Assembly (NCBI GenBank): GCA_964428935.1
Contig: CAYSAG010000107.1
Span: 1-15,658 of the forward strand
Direction: 5' to 3'
Length of the DNA: 15,658 nt
Source of the DNA: JAADHY01 sp964428935
Lineage (GTDB): Bacteria > Planctomycetota > Planctomycetia > Planctomycetales > Planctomycetaceae
Below, one piece after another: positions 7,362 to 15,599 of this stretch; the stretch's first letter is position 1; every line of letters starts with the position of its first letter. Under the pieces are notes generated by a model. That model saw only the letters and a program-made list of their open reading frames with translations. It was not told where the DNA came from and made no database searches. Position numbers and translations under genes: made by a program.

Positions 7362-8978
7362 CTACCCGGCTTCCCGCAGCCACTGCCAGCCGCAACGCCA
7401 GGCCAGCTCAACCACCCGCTCGGCCGACGTCGGCCCGGCCTGCTGCAGCAGCGGCACGGCCCACGGGGCGACCTGGTGCAGCCGCTGGTCCAGCCGACGT
7501 TGCAGGCCGCTGGGGTCCGAAAAGGCTTCGGACAACAAGCGGCCGAAGGAGCTGGCGAGCTGGTCCTGGTTGACCGCCAGCCAAGCGGCCGTCACCGGCC
7601 AAAGACCGCTCCAGCTCAACCGGTGCAGGCAGACGACGCCCTCCGGGCCGGTCAGCTCGCGCGACGCCCGTTCCAGCAGCACGCCACCGCGCTGCTGGAG
7701 GCCGCCGGGCGGTTCGTTTGGGCTGGCCAGCAGCGACGCCAGCGCTTGCAGCACGGCCGTCGGTTCGAGCTGGTCGGGTGTGGCGTCCGACGGCTGCAGA
7801 ACCCACTCCAGCAGCCACAGCGTTTCGCCGTCGTGGTGCTGGAGGGCGTTCAGCGTGGTTTGCATTTGCTCCAAGAGCGAACCGACCAGCGAGTCGGGGT
7901 CTTGCGTGAAGTCCACGCTCAGAGGGAGCGACTCGCACCGCACGGGCCCCGTCGGGACGAACTTCGTTTCCACGCGGTCGTCTTGGACGTCGACCAGCGT
8001 CGCGCCGTGAGCTCCCGTGTCTTGCGGTGTCCAGGCCTGAGTGCCTCCGGGGTTGTGAGCCAACCGAGGCCCGCAGCGGACGGTGAAGTGACGGTCGTCG
8101 TTGCAAACGGCCAGGTAGTCGACGGCCAGCCTTTCGCACCAGGCTCGCAGCCGTTCCGGCTGACTGGCTGCGGCGTCGGTGCGGGAGGGGCCTTCGGCGG
8201 GCGAGCGGACGTCCGTCGGGCACGGGCCGTCGGTGGGGCACGAGGGGGCGGTCGGGCGCGGGCGGTCAGTGAGCCGCGGGTCGTCGGTCCGGCGCGGGCG
8301 GTCGGCTGGCCGAGCGACTTCGTCGAGGCTCCGGGTGCCGTCGTCCGGGAACGTTTCAGGCGGCCGTTCCGGCTGAGAGCCCGCCGCTCCGTCCCAGTCG
8401 ACCAGCACGCCGACGAAGAACACGTCGTCGGGCGGGAGCGACTGGTCGGACGGTCGAGGGGCCTGGGCGTCTTGCGGCAAACGGCTTCGGTCCGACTGAG
8501 TCGCCCGCGGTTGGGCTGCGGGCCGTGCAACGGGTCGGCTCGGACCGGCCGCTCCGTTTCCAAACACCTGCACGGCGGCGACCGGCTGGTCGTCGCGCGT
8601 CACCCAAACCGGTTCCGACGCGGCGTCGAGCAACGTCAGGTTGTCCGGCAGTTCGGGCATGCGGTTCCAAGCGTCCGGCGGGTCCAATTGGCCGGGCACG
8701 GCCAGAACCAGAACGTCCGACTCGGCCAGACGCAACAGACCGCGACGCAGCGTGCCGAACGTGCGAGGCGACGCGTTGGTGGCGACGAACGTGTTGCCGG
8801 TGAGCAGCAGAAAGTCGACTTGGTGTTTCAAGCAAACGTCGACCAAACGCTGGAAGGCAGTTTGAGTGGCGTCACGGACGCAAGCTCGCAGCGAGTCGGG
8901 GACCGGACCGAAGCCACGCAGCGGTTCGTCCAGCAGAACGTTGGCGGCGTGTACGAAGCGCAACCGACGGCTCGGCAT
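7362..8978 (-). CDS. YhaO/SbcD-like metallophosphoesterase-fold protein lacking metal ligands
   Basis: YhaO/SbcD proteins are two-metal nucleases that work with an SbcC/YhaN-type ATPase. This 538-residue protein aligns by eye with the fold: 'RFVHAANVLLDEPLRGF' (7-23), 'ATQTAFQRLVDVCLKHQVDFLLLTGN' split over 37-62, 'LAVPGQLD' (92-99), then 'HNPGGTQAWTPQDTGAHG' (308-325) from the C-terminal part of the domain. Every metal-binding position I can place is replaced. The Asp and His of 'ADLHL' are Asn13 and Leu15. The Asp of the GD motif is Asn62. The Asn-His of 'GNHD' are Gln97 and Leu98. The later His is probably Val193, and the GHxH motif reads Cys292-Asn-Asp-Asp. The frame is intact, the AAGGAG site sits seven bases before the ATG, and the partner ATPase follows, so it looks like a maintained pseudoenzyme rather than a pseudogene. 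A Pro/Asp/Thr/Arg-rich insertion (about 140-275) contains hexapeptide repeats. It has no isoleucine. Confidence 0.72.
   Translation of the reverse strand: MPSRRLRFVHAANVLLDEPLRGFGPVPDSLRACVRDATQTAFQRLVDVCLKHQVDFLLLTGNTFVATNASPRTFGTLRRGLLRLAESDVLVLAVPGQLDPPDAWNRMPELPDNLTLLDAASEPVWVTRDDQPVAAVQVFGNGAAGPSRPVARPAAQPRATQSDRSRLPQDAQAPRPSDQSLPPDDVFFVGVLVDWDGAAGSQPERPPETFPDDGTRSLDEVARPADRPRRTDDPRLTDRPRPTAPSCPTDGPCPTDVRSPAEGPSRTDAAASQPERLRAWCERLAVDYLAVCNDDRHFTVRCGPRLAHNPGGTQAWTPQDTGAHGATLVDVQDDRVETKFVPTGPVRCESLPLSVDFTQDPDSLVGSLLEQMQTTLNALQHHDGETLWLLEWVLQPSDATPDQLEPTAVLQALASLLASPNEPPGGLQQRGGVLLERASRELTGPEGVVCLHRLSWSGLWPVTAAWLAVNQDQLASSFGRLLSEAFSDPSGLQRRLDQRLHQVAPWAVPLLQQAGPTSAERVVELAWRCGWQWLREAG
8181..8324 (-). 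repeat. 18-base tandem repeat coding a Thr-Asp-x-Pro-Arg-x hexapeptide
   Basis: Seven to eight diverged 18-base units run in frame through the phosphoesterase-like gene. On the plus strand, clear units are 8217-8234 (CGGGCACGGGCCGTCGGT), 8235-8252, 8253-8270, 8271-8288 and 8289-8306. Weaker units lie on both sides (8181-8216 and 8307-8324). They encode residues 219-266 with the pattern [T/A]-[D/A/E]-x-[P/R]-[R/S/C]-x, for example TDDPRL, TDRPRP, TAPSCP and TDGPCP. Such units expand and shrink by slippage and usually form a flexible linker. Confidence 0.75.
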
Positions 8979-8985
8979 TCGAAAA

Positions 8986-8991
8986 CTCCTT
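8986..8991 (-). promoter_or_regulatory. Strong ribosome binding site of the phosphoesterase-like gene
   Basis: AAGGAG on the minus strand, seven bases before the ATG at 8978, preceded by two further A residues. It shows that translation of this degenerate-motif protein is well supported. Confidence 0.8.
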
Positions 8992-9153
8992 TTCTCGACG
9001 CGGACGGGCAGACGAGCTGGCGAAGCCGCGTCCGGTCTGCCGCGCCGACCCGCTGCTTCCGCCCGGACGCGGTCGGCCTTTCTGGCGCCGGAACGCGGCC
9101 GAAAGTGTACCGCTCGCCGCCGGCAAGGAAAAGACCGACCGGGACGGGAGCGT

Positions 9154-9169
9154 CGTCGAGGCCTCGACG
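9154..9169. promoter_or_regulatory. 16-base perfect palindrome, possible operator
   Basis: CGTCGAGGCCTCGACG equals its own reverse complement. It lies 176 bases upstream of the phosphoesterase-like start codon and about 45 bases upstream of the TACACT box on that strand. That suits a dimeric regulator site, though a chance palindrome is possible in GC-rich DNA. Confidence 0.3.
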
Positions 9170-9187
9170 GGCCGAGCGGTCCGCAGC

Positions 9188-9245
9188 GGAAGGGCGTTGG
9201 GGCCGCCGGCCAGTTCGCCGCGGGAAGGCGTCGGGGCCGCCGGCC
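9188..9245. repeat. Direct repeat of 23-24 bases
   Basis: Copy one (9188-9211) and copy two (9223-9245) share GGAAGG, then GCGT[T/C]GGGGCCGCCGGCC. They differ by one base change and a one-base length difference, and lie 35 bases apart from start to start. No transposon ends or target duplication accompany them. They may be regulatory or a simple duplication. Confidence 0.5.
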
Positions 9246-9311
9246 GGCTGGTGCCGAACGGTGTCGGGCCGCGTCGTCCGTTGCTGTGCCGTCCGTTCGA
9301 GCCGGTCCGAC

Positions 9312-11168
9312 TCACTGCCGTCGACGCTCCTCCAGGAACGGCCCGGCCACTCGGTCAATGGCTTGCATGGGTGAGACTCGAATTCCTTTCGACGAAATTC
9401 GCGTCGAGTCGTGGTACTTCAGCCGGAACAGACACAGCCGGTCGGGTCGCGGACGCTGCTTGTACCCAGGAGGGCTCTCGGCCAACAACTGCCAGGCTCC
9501 CACACGTGCCAATTCGTCGCGGTTGCCCCAGCGCGTCACCACGTAAGCCTCGTCGCCCACAATGCGGTCGTCCCGAAGAAACGAAAGGTTGTGAACGGCA
9601 ATGGTTCGGTCGTCCAAGTAGAAGAGGCAGAGGAAGGAGCGGTGAGCGCCAATGCTCATGTCCAAGACCAGCGGCTTGTCCTTCGGAACGCGACCGGCCA
9701 GCTGCTGCAAAAACGCGGCGTCCAGTCGGTGCTTGTCGACGTAGCGTCCGGCGTACCAGTGACCGAAAGCGTAGCCGAGGGCGAGCACGCCGAACAGCGT
9801 CGCGGCGGCGACGAAGTCGCGTCGGTGGTTGGTGCCCCAGCCAATGAGCAACGCCAGGAAGGGGCAGACGGCGACCAAAGTCCACGTCAGCCAAAGTGGG
9901 TTGGGAAGCTTGTCGCGCAACAAGACCAAGGTCACGACAGCGGGAAGGGCCAGCGTGAGCAGGCTCCACGCCGGGTTCTTCAACCAACTCGGAACACGCA
10001 GCAGTCGCTGCCGCAGGTCCAACAGCCCGAAGGCCGCCAGTGGAGCCCACGGCGCCAAGGCGTGAAGCATGTAGTGGTGGTGCTTGCCGTGCGGAAGGCT
10101 GTAGACGAGCGGAACCAACAAGGCCCAACACCAAAGAAACCGCTCCGGTGACCCGCGCTGCCGCAAAGCCTTCCGGGCCGTTAGCCTCAGACCCAGCGGA
10201 ATGACCACGGTCCAGGGAGCGAGCATCCACAGCAGGTTGACCGGGTAGTACCACCACGGTTGGTTAATGGCTTCGTACTGGCCGTTGAGTCGTCCGCCGA
10301 AGTCGAAGAACCACAGGTCGAGTACGTCTGGGTAACGCCAGTAGGCGGCCAACGGCCAAGCGACGGCCAGGCCGACAAACAGCAACCAGCCCCAAAACCA
10401 AACGTACCGACGAATGCGGAACCAGTCGGCGTTCCACAGCAGGAAGCCGCCGGCTGCAGTCGCCACAATGACCGCTCCGAACAGCGGTCCTTTCGCCAAG
10501 TTGGTCAGGCCGAACAGGAAGAAGAACAACGTGACGGGCCAGGGACGGCGTCCGAAGAAACGGACGTCGCCGGCGGACGAGAGGGCTGCTTGCCGAGAGG
10601 AGTGCGACGGCTCGCCGGTTTGTTGGTTCGAGCTGCCCTCTGCGTCTGGCCGGTGAAGCTCGTTCCACGGCCAGCGACCGAACTCGACCCACGCGAAGGC
10701 GACCAGCGCGGCCGTCACCAGCAGGCAGAGAAAAATTTCGTCCTCCGCCAGCCACGCGTAGCGAGTGAATTCGCAAGTGGTGGCCAAAATGAAGCCGCTC
10801 AGAAGCGCCACACGCCGCTCGAACCACAGCGTCGTCACCCACGTGAAAAGGACGACAATGGCCGTTGCCGCCAGCGTCGGTCCAAGGCGGGCGACGGCGT
10901 GGGTGTCGCAGCGTCCGAAGGGAGCGGCCAGAGTGACGGTCACCCACTGCGGCAGCGGCGGGCTTTCCAGCCACGGCTCGCCACCCTTCTTGGGAACCAC
11001 CAGGTCCCAGTCGTGCAGCATTTCGTGAGCGCTTTCCGGCAAGACCGCCTCGTGCATGCTCAACGGCCGCCCGCTGACCATGGAAAAGCCGAACAGCAAC
11101 AAGCAGAAACCGACCAGCAGCGCCCAGTCGGTCTTCTTGAGCGAGTGGGAAGCGGGTGCGGCAGACAT
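9312..11168 (-). CDS. ArnT-like GT39/PMT-family membrane glycosyltransferase (second copy in the unit)
   Basis: ArnT-type enzymes transfer a sugar from a polyprenyl-phosphate carrier to a lipid or protein on the outer face of the membrane. The 618 residues show a dozen or so hydrophobic segments and family landmarks: 'SMHEAVLPESAHEML' (37-51) in the first periplasmic loop, 'EPWLESPPLPQW' (64-75), a 'NLAKGP' motif, 'PWWYYPVNLLWMLAPW', and 'GKHHHYMLHALAPW' near the C-terminal helices. Compared with its neighbour and with ArnT, the Lys of the E-K-P-P motif is Ser69. A soluble C-terminal region follows the last helix. A hydrophilic Ser/Gln-rich insertion lies around 'DAEGSSNQQTGEPSHSS'. The ATG at 11168 is fixed by AAGGAGGT eight bases upstream. 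It is last in the four-gene unit, 73 bases after the EEP gene. The donor and acceptor are unknown. Confidence 0.85.
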   Translation of the reverse strand: MSAAPASHSLKKTDWALLVGFCLLLFGFSMVSGRPLSMHEAVLPESAHEMLHDWDLVVPKKGGEPWLESPPLPQWVTVTLAAPFGRCDTHAVARLGPTLAATAIVVLFTWVTTLWFERRVALLSGFILATTCEFTRYAWLAEDEIFLCLLVTAALVAFAWVEFGRWPWNELHRPDAEGSSNQQTGEPSHSSRQAALSSAGDVRFFGRRPWPVTLFFFLFGLTNLAKGPLFGAVIVATAAGGFLLWNADWFRIRRYVWFWGWLLFVGLAVAWPLAAYWRYPDVLDLWFFDFGGRLNGQYEAINQPWWYYPVNLLWMLAPWTVVIPLGLRLTARKALRQRGSPERFLWCWALLVPLVYSLPHGKHHHYMLHALAPWAPLAAFGLLDLRQRLLRVPSWLKNPAWSLLTLALPAVVTLVLLRDKLPNPLWLTWTLVAVCPFLALLIGWGTNHRRDFVAAATLFGVLALGYAFGHWYAGRYVDKHRLDAAFLQQLAGRVPKDKPLVLDMSIGAHRSFLCLFYLDDRTIAVHNLSFLRDDRIVGDEAYVVTRWGNRDELARVGAWQLLAESPPGYKQRPRPDRLCLFRLKYHDSTRISSKGIRVSPMQAIDRVAGPFLEERRRQ

Positions 11169-11176
11169 GGAAGTCG

Positions 11177-11184
11177 ACCTCCTT
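11177..11184 (-). promoter_or_regulatory. Near-perfect ribosome binding site of the downstream GT39 gene
   Basis: AAGGAGGT on the minus strand, eight bases before the ATG at 11168. It rules out a 20-residue longer start in the same frame and suggests this gene is translated strongly in its own right within the unit. Confidence 0.8.
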
Positions 11185-11241
11185 GTGTTCCGAAACGCGA
11201 CGCCCTTTGCACTGCGAACTGGTGGCACAACGAACCGGCCG

Positions 11242-12180
11242 TCAGCCGCCGGTGGCGTCCGTCGCTGAAGCGGCCTGCACGGGAGCCGAGCCGGACGACG
11301 CCGACGGCGGTCGGTCCGCGGGAAAGCTCAGCTCCGCCCACACCAGCGGGTGGTCCGACAGCTCGTTCGTCACCACGCCGCCGGTCACCACCGTCAGCCC
11401 GCGGACCAGAATCCAGTCGATTCGCCGTGAGGCCGAAGGCGGCGGACGTCCGGCCGCCACCGCGTCGACGACGTCGGGGCGCGAGAGCACCGTTCGCAAG
11501 GTGTCGTTCGAGGCGACCGTGTTCAGGTCGCCGGCCAACACGACCGGAGGCTCCAGCGACAGAAACAGCTCCAAGACGGCCTTCAGTTGACGGTCGTGGT
11601 CGACTCGCGTGTCGACGTGTGTGACCAGAACCAAAAGCCTTCGGCCGCCCGAACGAAACTGGGCCAGCAACGCGTTGCGGTACTTCTTGCCCTGAGTGCA
11701 AGGCAGCGGCACCACGTGCAACGCGACCGGCCGACCGCGACACAACAACGCGTTGCCGAACGTGTCGTGCCACCAACGCCGCTCGGTGGGAGCAAACACC
11801 GAAACCATTCCCAGCCGTTGGCCCAACGTTTCGGCTTGGCTGGAGCGGCTCCACGGCCAACCCGCGGCGTGCACTTCGTTCAAGGCGACCAGTTGGTAGC
11901 CGCTCAAGAGCTGCGGCAGTTGGTCCAGCCTGTTGTTTCCGCTTTGGTCTCGGCCGCCGTGCATGTTCAGGCTGGCGACGCGGAAGGTGGGGGGAAGCCA
12001 CTGCTCGCTGGCTGAAGACGAAGCGGGAACGTGAACTCGCAGCGGCTGCGACCAGTCGGCCGGGCGGCGGTCCGAGCCACTCCACACCGCTGCGGCCACG
12101 CACAACACGACGACCACCGCCAACGGGTGGGACCACGGCCGCGGCCGCTTCGAGTTGTCTCCCAAGTCCTTTCCGCTCAC
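11242..12180 (-). CDS. Endonuclease/exonuclease/phosphatase (EEP) family protein, membrane-anchored
   Basis: The EEP fold covers DNase I-like nucleases, sphingomyelinases and inositol phosphatases, all metal-dependent phosphodiester or phosphomonoester hydrolases. The 312 residues begin with a basic stretch and one hydrophobic segment (about 19-34), so the catalytic domain probably lies outside the cytoplasm, anchored or released. The key residues are all visible: Asn72 in 'SLNMHGG', Glu102 in 'ALNEVH', His188 and Asp190 in 'THVDTR', Asp218 and Asn220 in 'AGDLNT', Asp255 in 'RRIDWI', and Asp276-His277 in 'LSDHP'. It is therefore likely an active hydrolase. It sits between two GT39 genes, 54 bases after one and 73 before the other, hinting at a lipid-phosphate or envelope substrate. 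That part is inference, and a secreted nuclease is the alternative. The start is a GTG with only a weak upstream site. Confidence 0.85.
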   Translation of the reverse strand: MSGKDLGDNSKRPRPWSHPLAVVVVLCVAAAVWSGSDRRPADWSQPLRVHVPASSSASEQWLPPTFRVASLNMHGGRDQSGNNRLDQLPQLLSGYQLVALNEVHAAGWPWSRSSQAETLGQRLGMVSVFAPTERRWWHDTFGNALLCRGRPVALHVVPLPCTQGKKYRNALLAQFRSGGRRLLVLVTHVDTRVDHDRQLKAVLELFLSLEPPVVLAGDLNTVASNDTLRTVLSRPDVVDAVAAGRPPPSASRRIDWILVRGLTVVTGGVVTNELSDHPLVWAELSFPADRPPSASSGSAPVQAASATDATGG

Positions 12181-12234
12181 GGCCCGCTCTTCGAAAAGAC
12201 TCCTGTGTTCGCGAACGTTTCCGCCGAAGCAAGC

Positions 12235-14394
12235 TCACAAACTGGCCGACCGTTTTCGTTCGGCTGCCGCCGCCCGAGGTCGGTCCGTGTTCGGCCGTCT
12301 GGCCGCGGCTGGCGGGTCGGTTGGGGCAAGGGCCGACCGGCCGTCGAGCCGCACCAGCACGAACAACGGGTGCTTGGGCGGCGGGTGGCCCACCGCTGGC
12401 TCCATTCGTCGCACGACCGTCGTCCGCCCGAGCTCGGCCAGCTCGTCCAGCCGAGTTTCGTAGGCCACCACCAGGACCTGGCCGCGGCGTCGGACCAGCC
12501 GCTGCAACTGCTCGGCCGACTCGACTCGCCGAACCGGCTCGCCCAAGTAGTAGACAACGGGGTCCAGTCCGCTGTGAGCGCGGTCCATTCGGTAGGCCAA
12601 CACTTCCGAGCGTCCCAGGACCTCGGCTCGTAACCGCCTTCCGAACACGGCGGCCGAGTAGCGGTGGTCGAGACGAGCCAGCAGGTCGCCGTAGACAACG
12701 CCGTGTCCGGCCAGGAAGAACAAGAGCAGCGCCGTGCCTGCGGCGACGGGCCGGCGTTTCCACAAGAGCCCGGCCACGCAGACGGTGCCCACGACCAGCA
12801 GGCTACAAAGCAGCGTGAGCGAACCAGCGGCGTACGGCCAGCGAGAGGTGGTCTTCCACCAAACGACCGGCGCGGCAACGACGGCCGCCGCAACCAACAG
12901 CCCCGCGTCTCGACCGCGAAGAAACACGCGGCCCCGGTCGGCCAGGTCGGCCAACTGCACGAAGCCCTGAGCGGCGAGCAGCGTCACGACGGGCAAGGTC
13001 GCCAAAAGGTAGTTGGCGTGTTTGTCCGACGAGGCGGTGAGGACGGCCAGTTGGGTCAGCAGCCACACCCACAAGAAGCGTTCGCGAGCGTCGTGGCCGA
13101 ACCACGCTCGACGCCAGCTCGGAACGGCCGCCGCCAAGGCCAGCGGTGTCCACGGAAGCGCCTGTCCCAACAGCGACGGGCCGTAGAACCACACGGGGTC
13201 GCGTCCCATGCTGCCCAGCGCTCGACCCACCGTCTGCTGCCACCAGACGTCCCAGGCCTGTGGACACCGCGCCAACACGGCCAGTGGCCACGCCAACACG
13301 GCGGCGGCGAAAACCGCCAGCCCGACCGGGTCGAACAGCCCGCGCAGAGCGGCCCAGCGGCGGGTCAACAGAACGAACAGAAAAGCCGGCGCCAAGACCA
13401 AGGCCGGTCCGTAGTGGAACTTGGCCAGCCACGCCAGCGCCAGCAGCGTCCACGCCAGTCGCCAACGTCGTTGGCTGACGGGCTGGCCGTCGGGGCCCGT
13501 TAGCTCTTCGGCCAGCAGAAAGGTGGCGGCCGTTGTGAGCAGCGTGAGCAGCATGTCTACTTCGGCTCGACGGCCGTACGTCAGAACCCACACGGACGTC
13601 AGTTGAATCAGCGCGGCTCCGAAAGCGGCCCGTCCGAGCACGGGCAGTCGGGGTTGAAGGCGGCTCGGCCCGGTCCGCTCCGTCGCCGTCGACAGCCCGT
13701 CCGGCCCGTCGGCCGTGGACGCCTCGCCGTCCAACGGTCGGCCCGCTCCGTACCACCGCGCGGCCCAAAACCCCAGGAGCGCGGCCAGGCCCAACGTGGC
13801 CAAAACCGACGGCAGCCGAACGCTCCATTCCGTCACTCCGCCGCTGAGCCAACCGACGGTCGCAGCCACCCAGTAGGCCAGAGGCGGTTTTTCCAGTCGA
13901 GGCAAATGGCCGTAGGTGGGCAGGACCCAGTCGCCCGTCTCGAGCATTTCCCGAGCGGGAACGGCCACAAAGACTTCGTGGGAACCAAGCGTGTGAGCGG
14001 AGCCGAGGCGGAAGAACAACGTGACGGCCGCGGTCAAGAGCAGCACGGCCCACGGAAGCAAACGGCGGGTCAGCGAGCTGGCCGTCGGCAGACCGTGCGG
14101 GCGTGTCGGTCGTGTGGCGTCCGGTGTTTGGAGCGGGTCGCTCGAGTCGTGTGGCGGCTCGGACGGCTCGACGGGGCGGTCGACTCGAAGCCGACGTTCG
14201 CCCAGAAGCAAACGGCCCACGGGGCGGTCGGCCCACGGAGTCCCGCCGGAAGTGCGGCCAGAGGTGCTGTGGTCTGGCCCGCGCGGCTCCGCCTCTGCGC
14301 CGGCTGGGGTTGCCGACGCTTGGAGAGCACGCGACCAGCCCCGTTGCCCGCTCGGGTCAAACCACCGAAACAGCTTCCCTGCCAGTCGTCTCAC
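12235..14394 (-). CDS. ArnT-like GT39/PMT-family membrane glycosyltransferase (first copy); start uncertain
   Basis: This is a polytopic transferase using polyprenyl-phosphate sugars. Numbered from GTG 14394 (719 residues), the first helix starts at about 112. 'GSHEVFVAVPAREML' (137-151) forms the first periplasmic loop and 'LEKPPLAYW' (167-175) carries the canonical E-K-P-P. Next come 'LAKFHYGPALVLAP', 'DPVWFYGPSLLGQALPW' and 'SDKHANYLLATLP', followed by a soluble C-terminal part. The first ~110 residues are hydrophilic, Pro/Arg/Ser-rich and unlike the family. The frame stays open to 15249, overlapping the upstream gene, which I discount. Alternative starts are GTG 14220, TTG 14211 and TTG 14061. 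The last gives 608 residues, the family's normal length, but none has a good ribosome binding site. Only one isoleucine is present, remarkable for a membrane protein. It probably receives its donor from the adjacent GT2 enzyme. Confidence 0.83.
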   Translation of the reverse strand: MRRLAGKLFRWFDPSGQRGWSRALQASATPAGAEAEPRGPDHSTSGRTSGGTPWADRPVGRLLLGERRLRVDRPVEPSEPPHDSSDPLQTPDATRPTRPHGLPTASSLTRRLLPWAVLLLTAAVTLFFRLGSAHTLGSHEVFVAVPAREMLETGDWVLPTYGHLPRLEKPPLAYWVAATVGWLSGGVTEWSVRLPSVLATLGLAALLGFWAARWYGAGRPLDGEASTADGPDGLSTATERTGPSRLQPRLPVLGRAAFGAALIQLTSVWVLTYGRRAEVDMLLTLLTTAATFLLAEELTGPDGQPVSQRRWRLAWTLLALAWLAKFHYGPALVLAPAFLFVLLTRRWAALRGLFDPVGLAVFAAAVLAWPLAVLARCPQAWDVWWQQTVGRALGSMGRDPVWFYGPSLLGQALPWTPLALAAAVPSWRRAWFGHDARERFLWVWLLTQLAVLTASSDKHANYLLATLPVVTLLAAQGFVQLADLADRGRVFLRGRDAGLLVAAAVVAAPVVWWKTTSRWPYAAGSLTLLCSLLVVGTVCVAGLLWKRRPVAAGTALLLFFLAGHGVVYGDLLARLDHRYSAAVFGRRLRAEVLGRSEVLAYRMDRAHSGLDPVVYYLGEPVRRVESAEQLQRLVRRRGQVLVVAYETRLDELAELGRTTVVRRMEPAVGHPPPKHPLFVLVRLDGRSALAPTDPPAAARRPNTDRPRAAAAERKRSASL

Positions 14395-14609
14395 TTTCGC
14401 GTTTGCCCCGAATTCGGTTGGACGGCCGGCGAGTCGACGGCGGACTGGTTTGGACTGCGCGGGCCGTCCGGTTGAGCGGCCGTCGGTGGTCGAGCTGGTC
14501 GAGCCGGTCCGGGAAGGGACGCGAGGCCGAGACGTCAGAGCGACGTCCGAACCGGTCCGGTTGGTCGGTCGGCTCAGCCAGCCGGACGGCCGAACGGTCC
14601 GGCTCCGGC
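14395..14609. other. Spacer of up to 215 bases between GT2 and GT39 genes, possibly partly coding
   Basis: The GT39 reading frame is open across this spacer, but its translation (Arg/Ser/Thr/Pro-rich) matches nothing and no start codon with a ribosome binding site was found. It may be untranslated leader or, less likely, an N-terminal extension. I see no hairpin with a T-run that would separate the genes. Confidence 0.4.

Positions 14610-15599
<990 letters not shown>

Larger units (their letters stand above)
8979..9311. other. Non-coding interval of 333 bases upstream of the phosphoesterase/ATPase unit
   Basis: This holds the leader and probable promoter region of the two-gene unit that starts at 8978. 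I see a 16-base perfect palindrome (9154-9169), a diverged 23-24-base direct repeat (9188-9211 and 9223-9245) and a -10-like TACACT on the minus strand (9109-9104) without a convincing -35 box. Open frames through it are composition shadows without family motifs. Confidence 0.55.

Noticed and set aside
8181..8324. CRISPR-like array
   Set aside because: The 18-base units are directly adjacent with no spacers, lie in frame inside a gene and no cas gene is nearby, so this is a coding minisatellite.
7362..8978. Pseudogene call for the phosphoesterase-like gene
   Set aside because: Motif loss is confined to catalytic positions. There is no frameshift or internal stop in 538 codons, the ribosome binding site is strong and operon position is kept, so a maintained pseudoenzyme fits better.
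6397..9374. Two long plus-strand frames (6397-8010 and 7299-9374) antisense to the ATPase and phosphoesterase-like genes
   Set aside because: Both cross gene boundaries and the non-coding leader without change in character. No motif or ribosome binding site was found, so they are composition shadows.
10260..11624. Plus-strand frame of 454 codons across the boundary of the downstream GT39 and EEP genes
   Set aside because: Antisense to two genes with clear motifs, spans their spacer, and shows no protein-family features.
11060..14236. Long minus-strand frames at 11060-12763 and 12803-14236 overlapping the EEP and GT39 genes
   Set aside because: They are out of frame with the genes that carry the catalytic and membrane motifs. 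Their translations are Arg/Gly/Ala-rich with no membrane segments or known domains.
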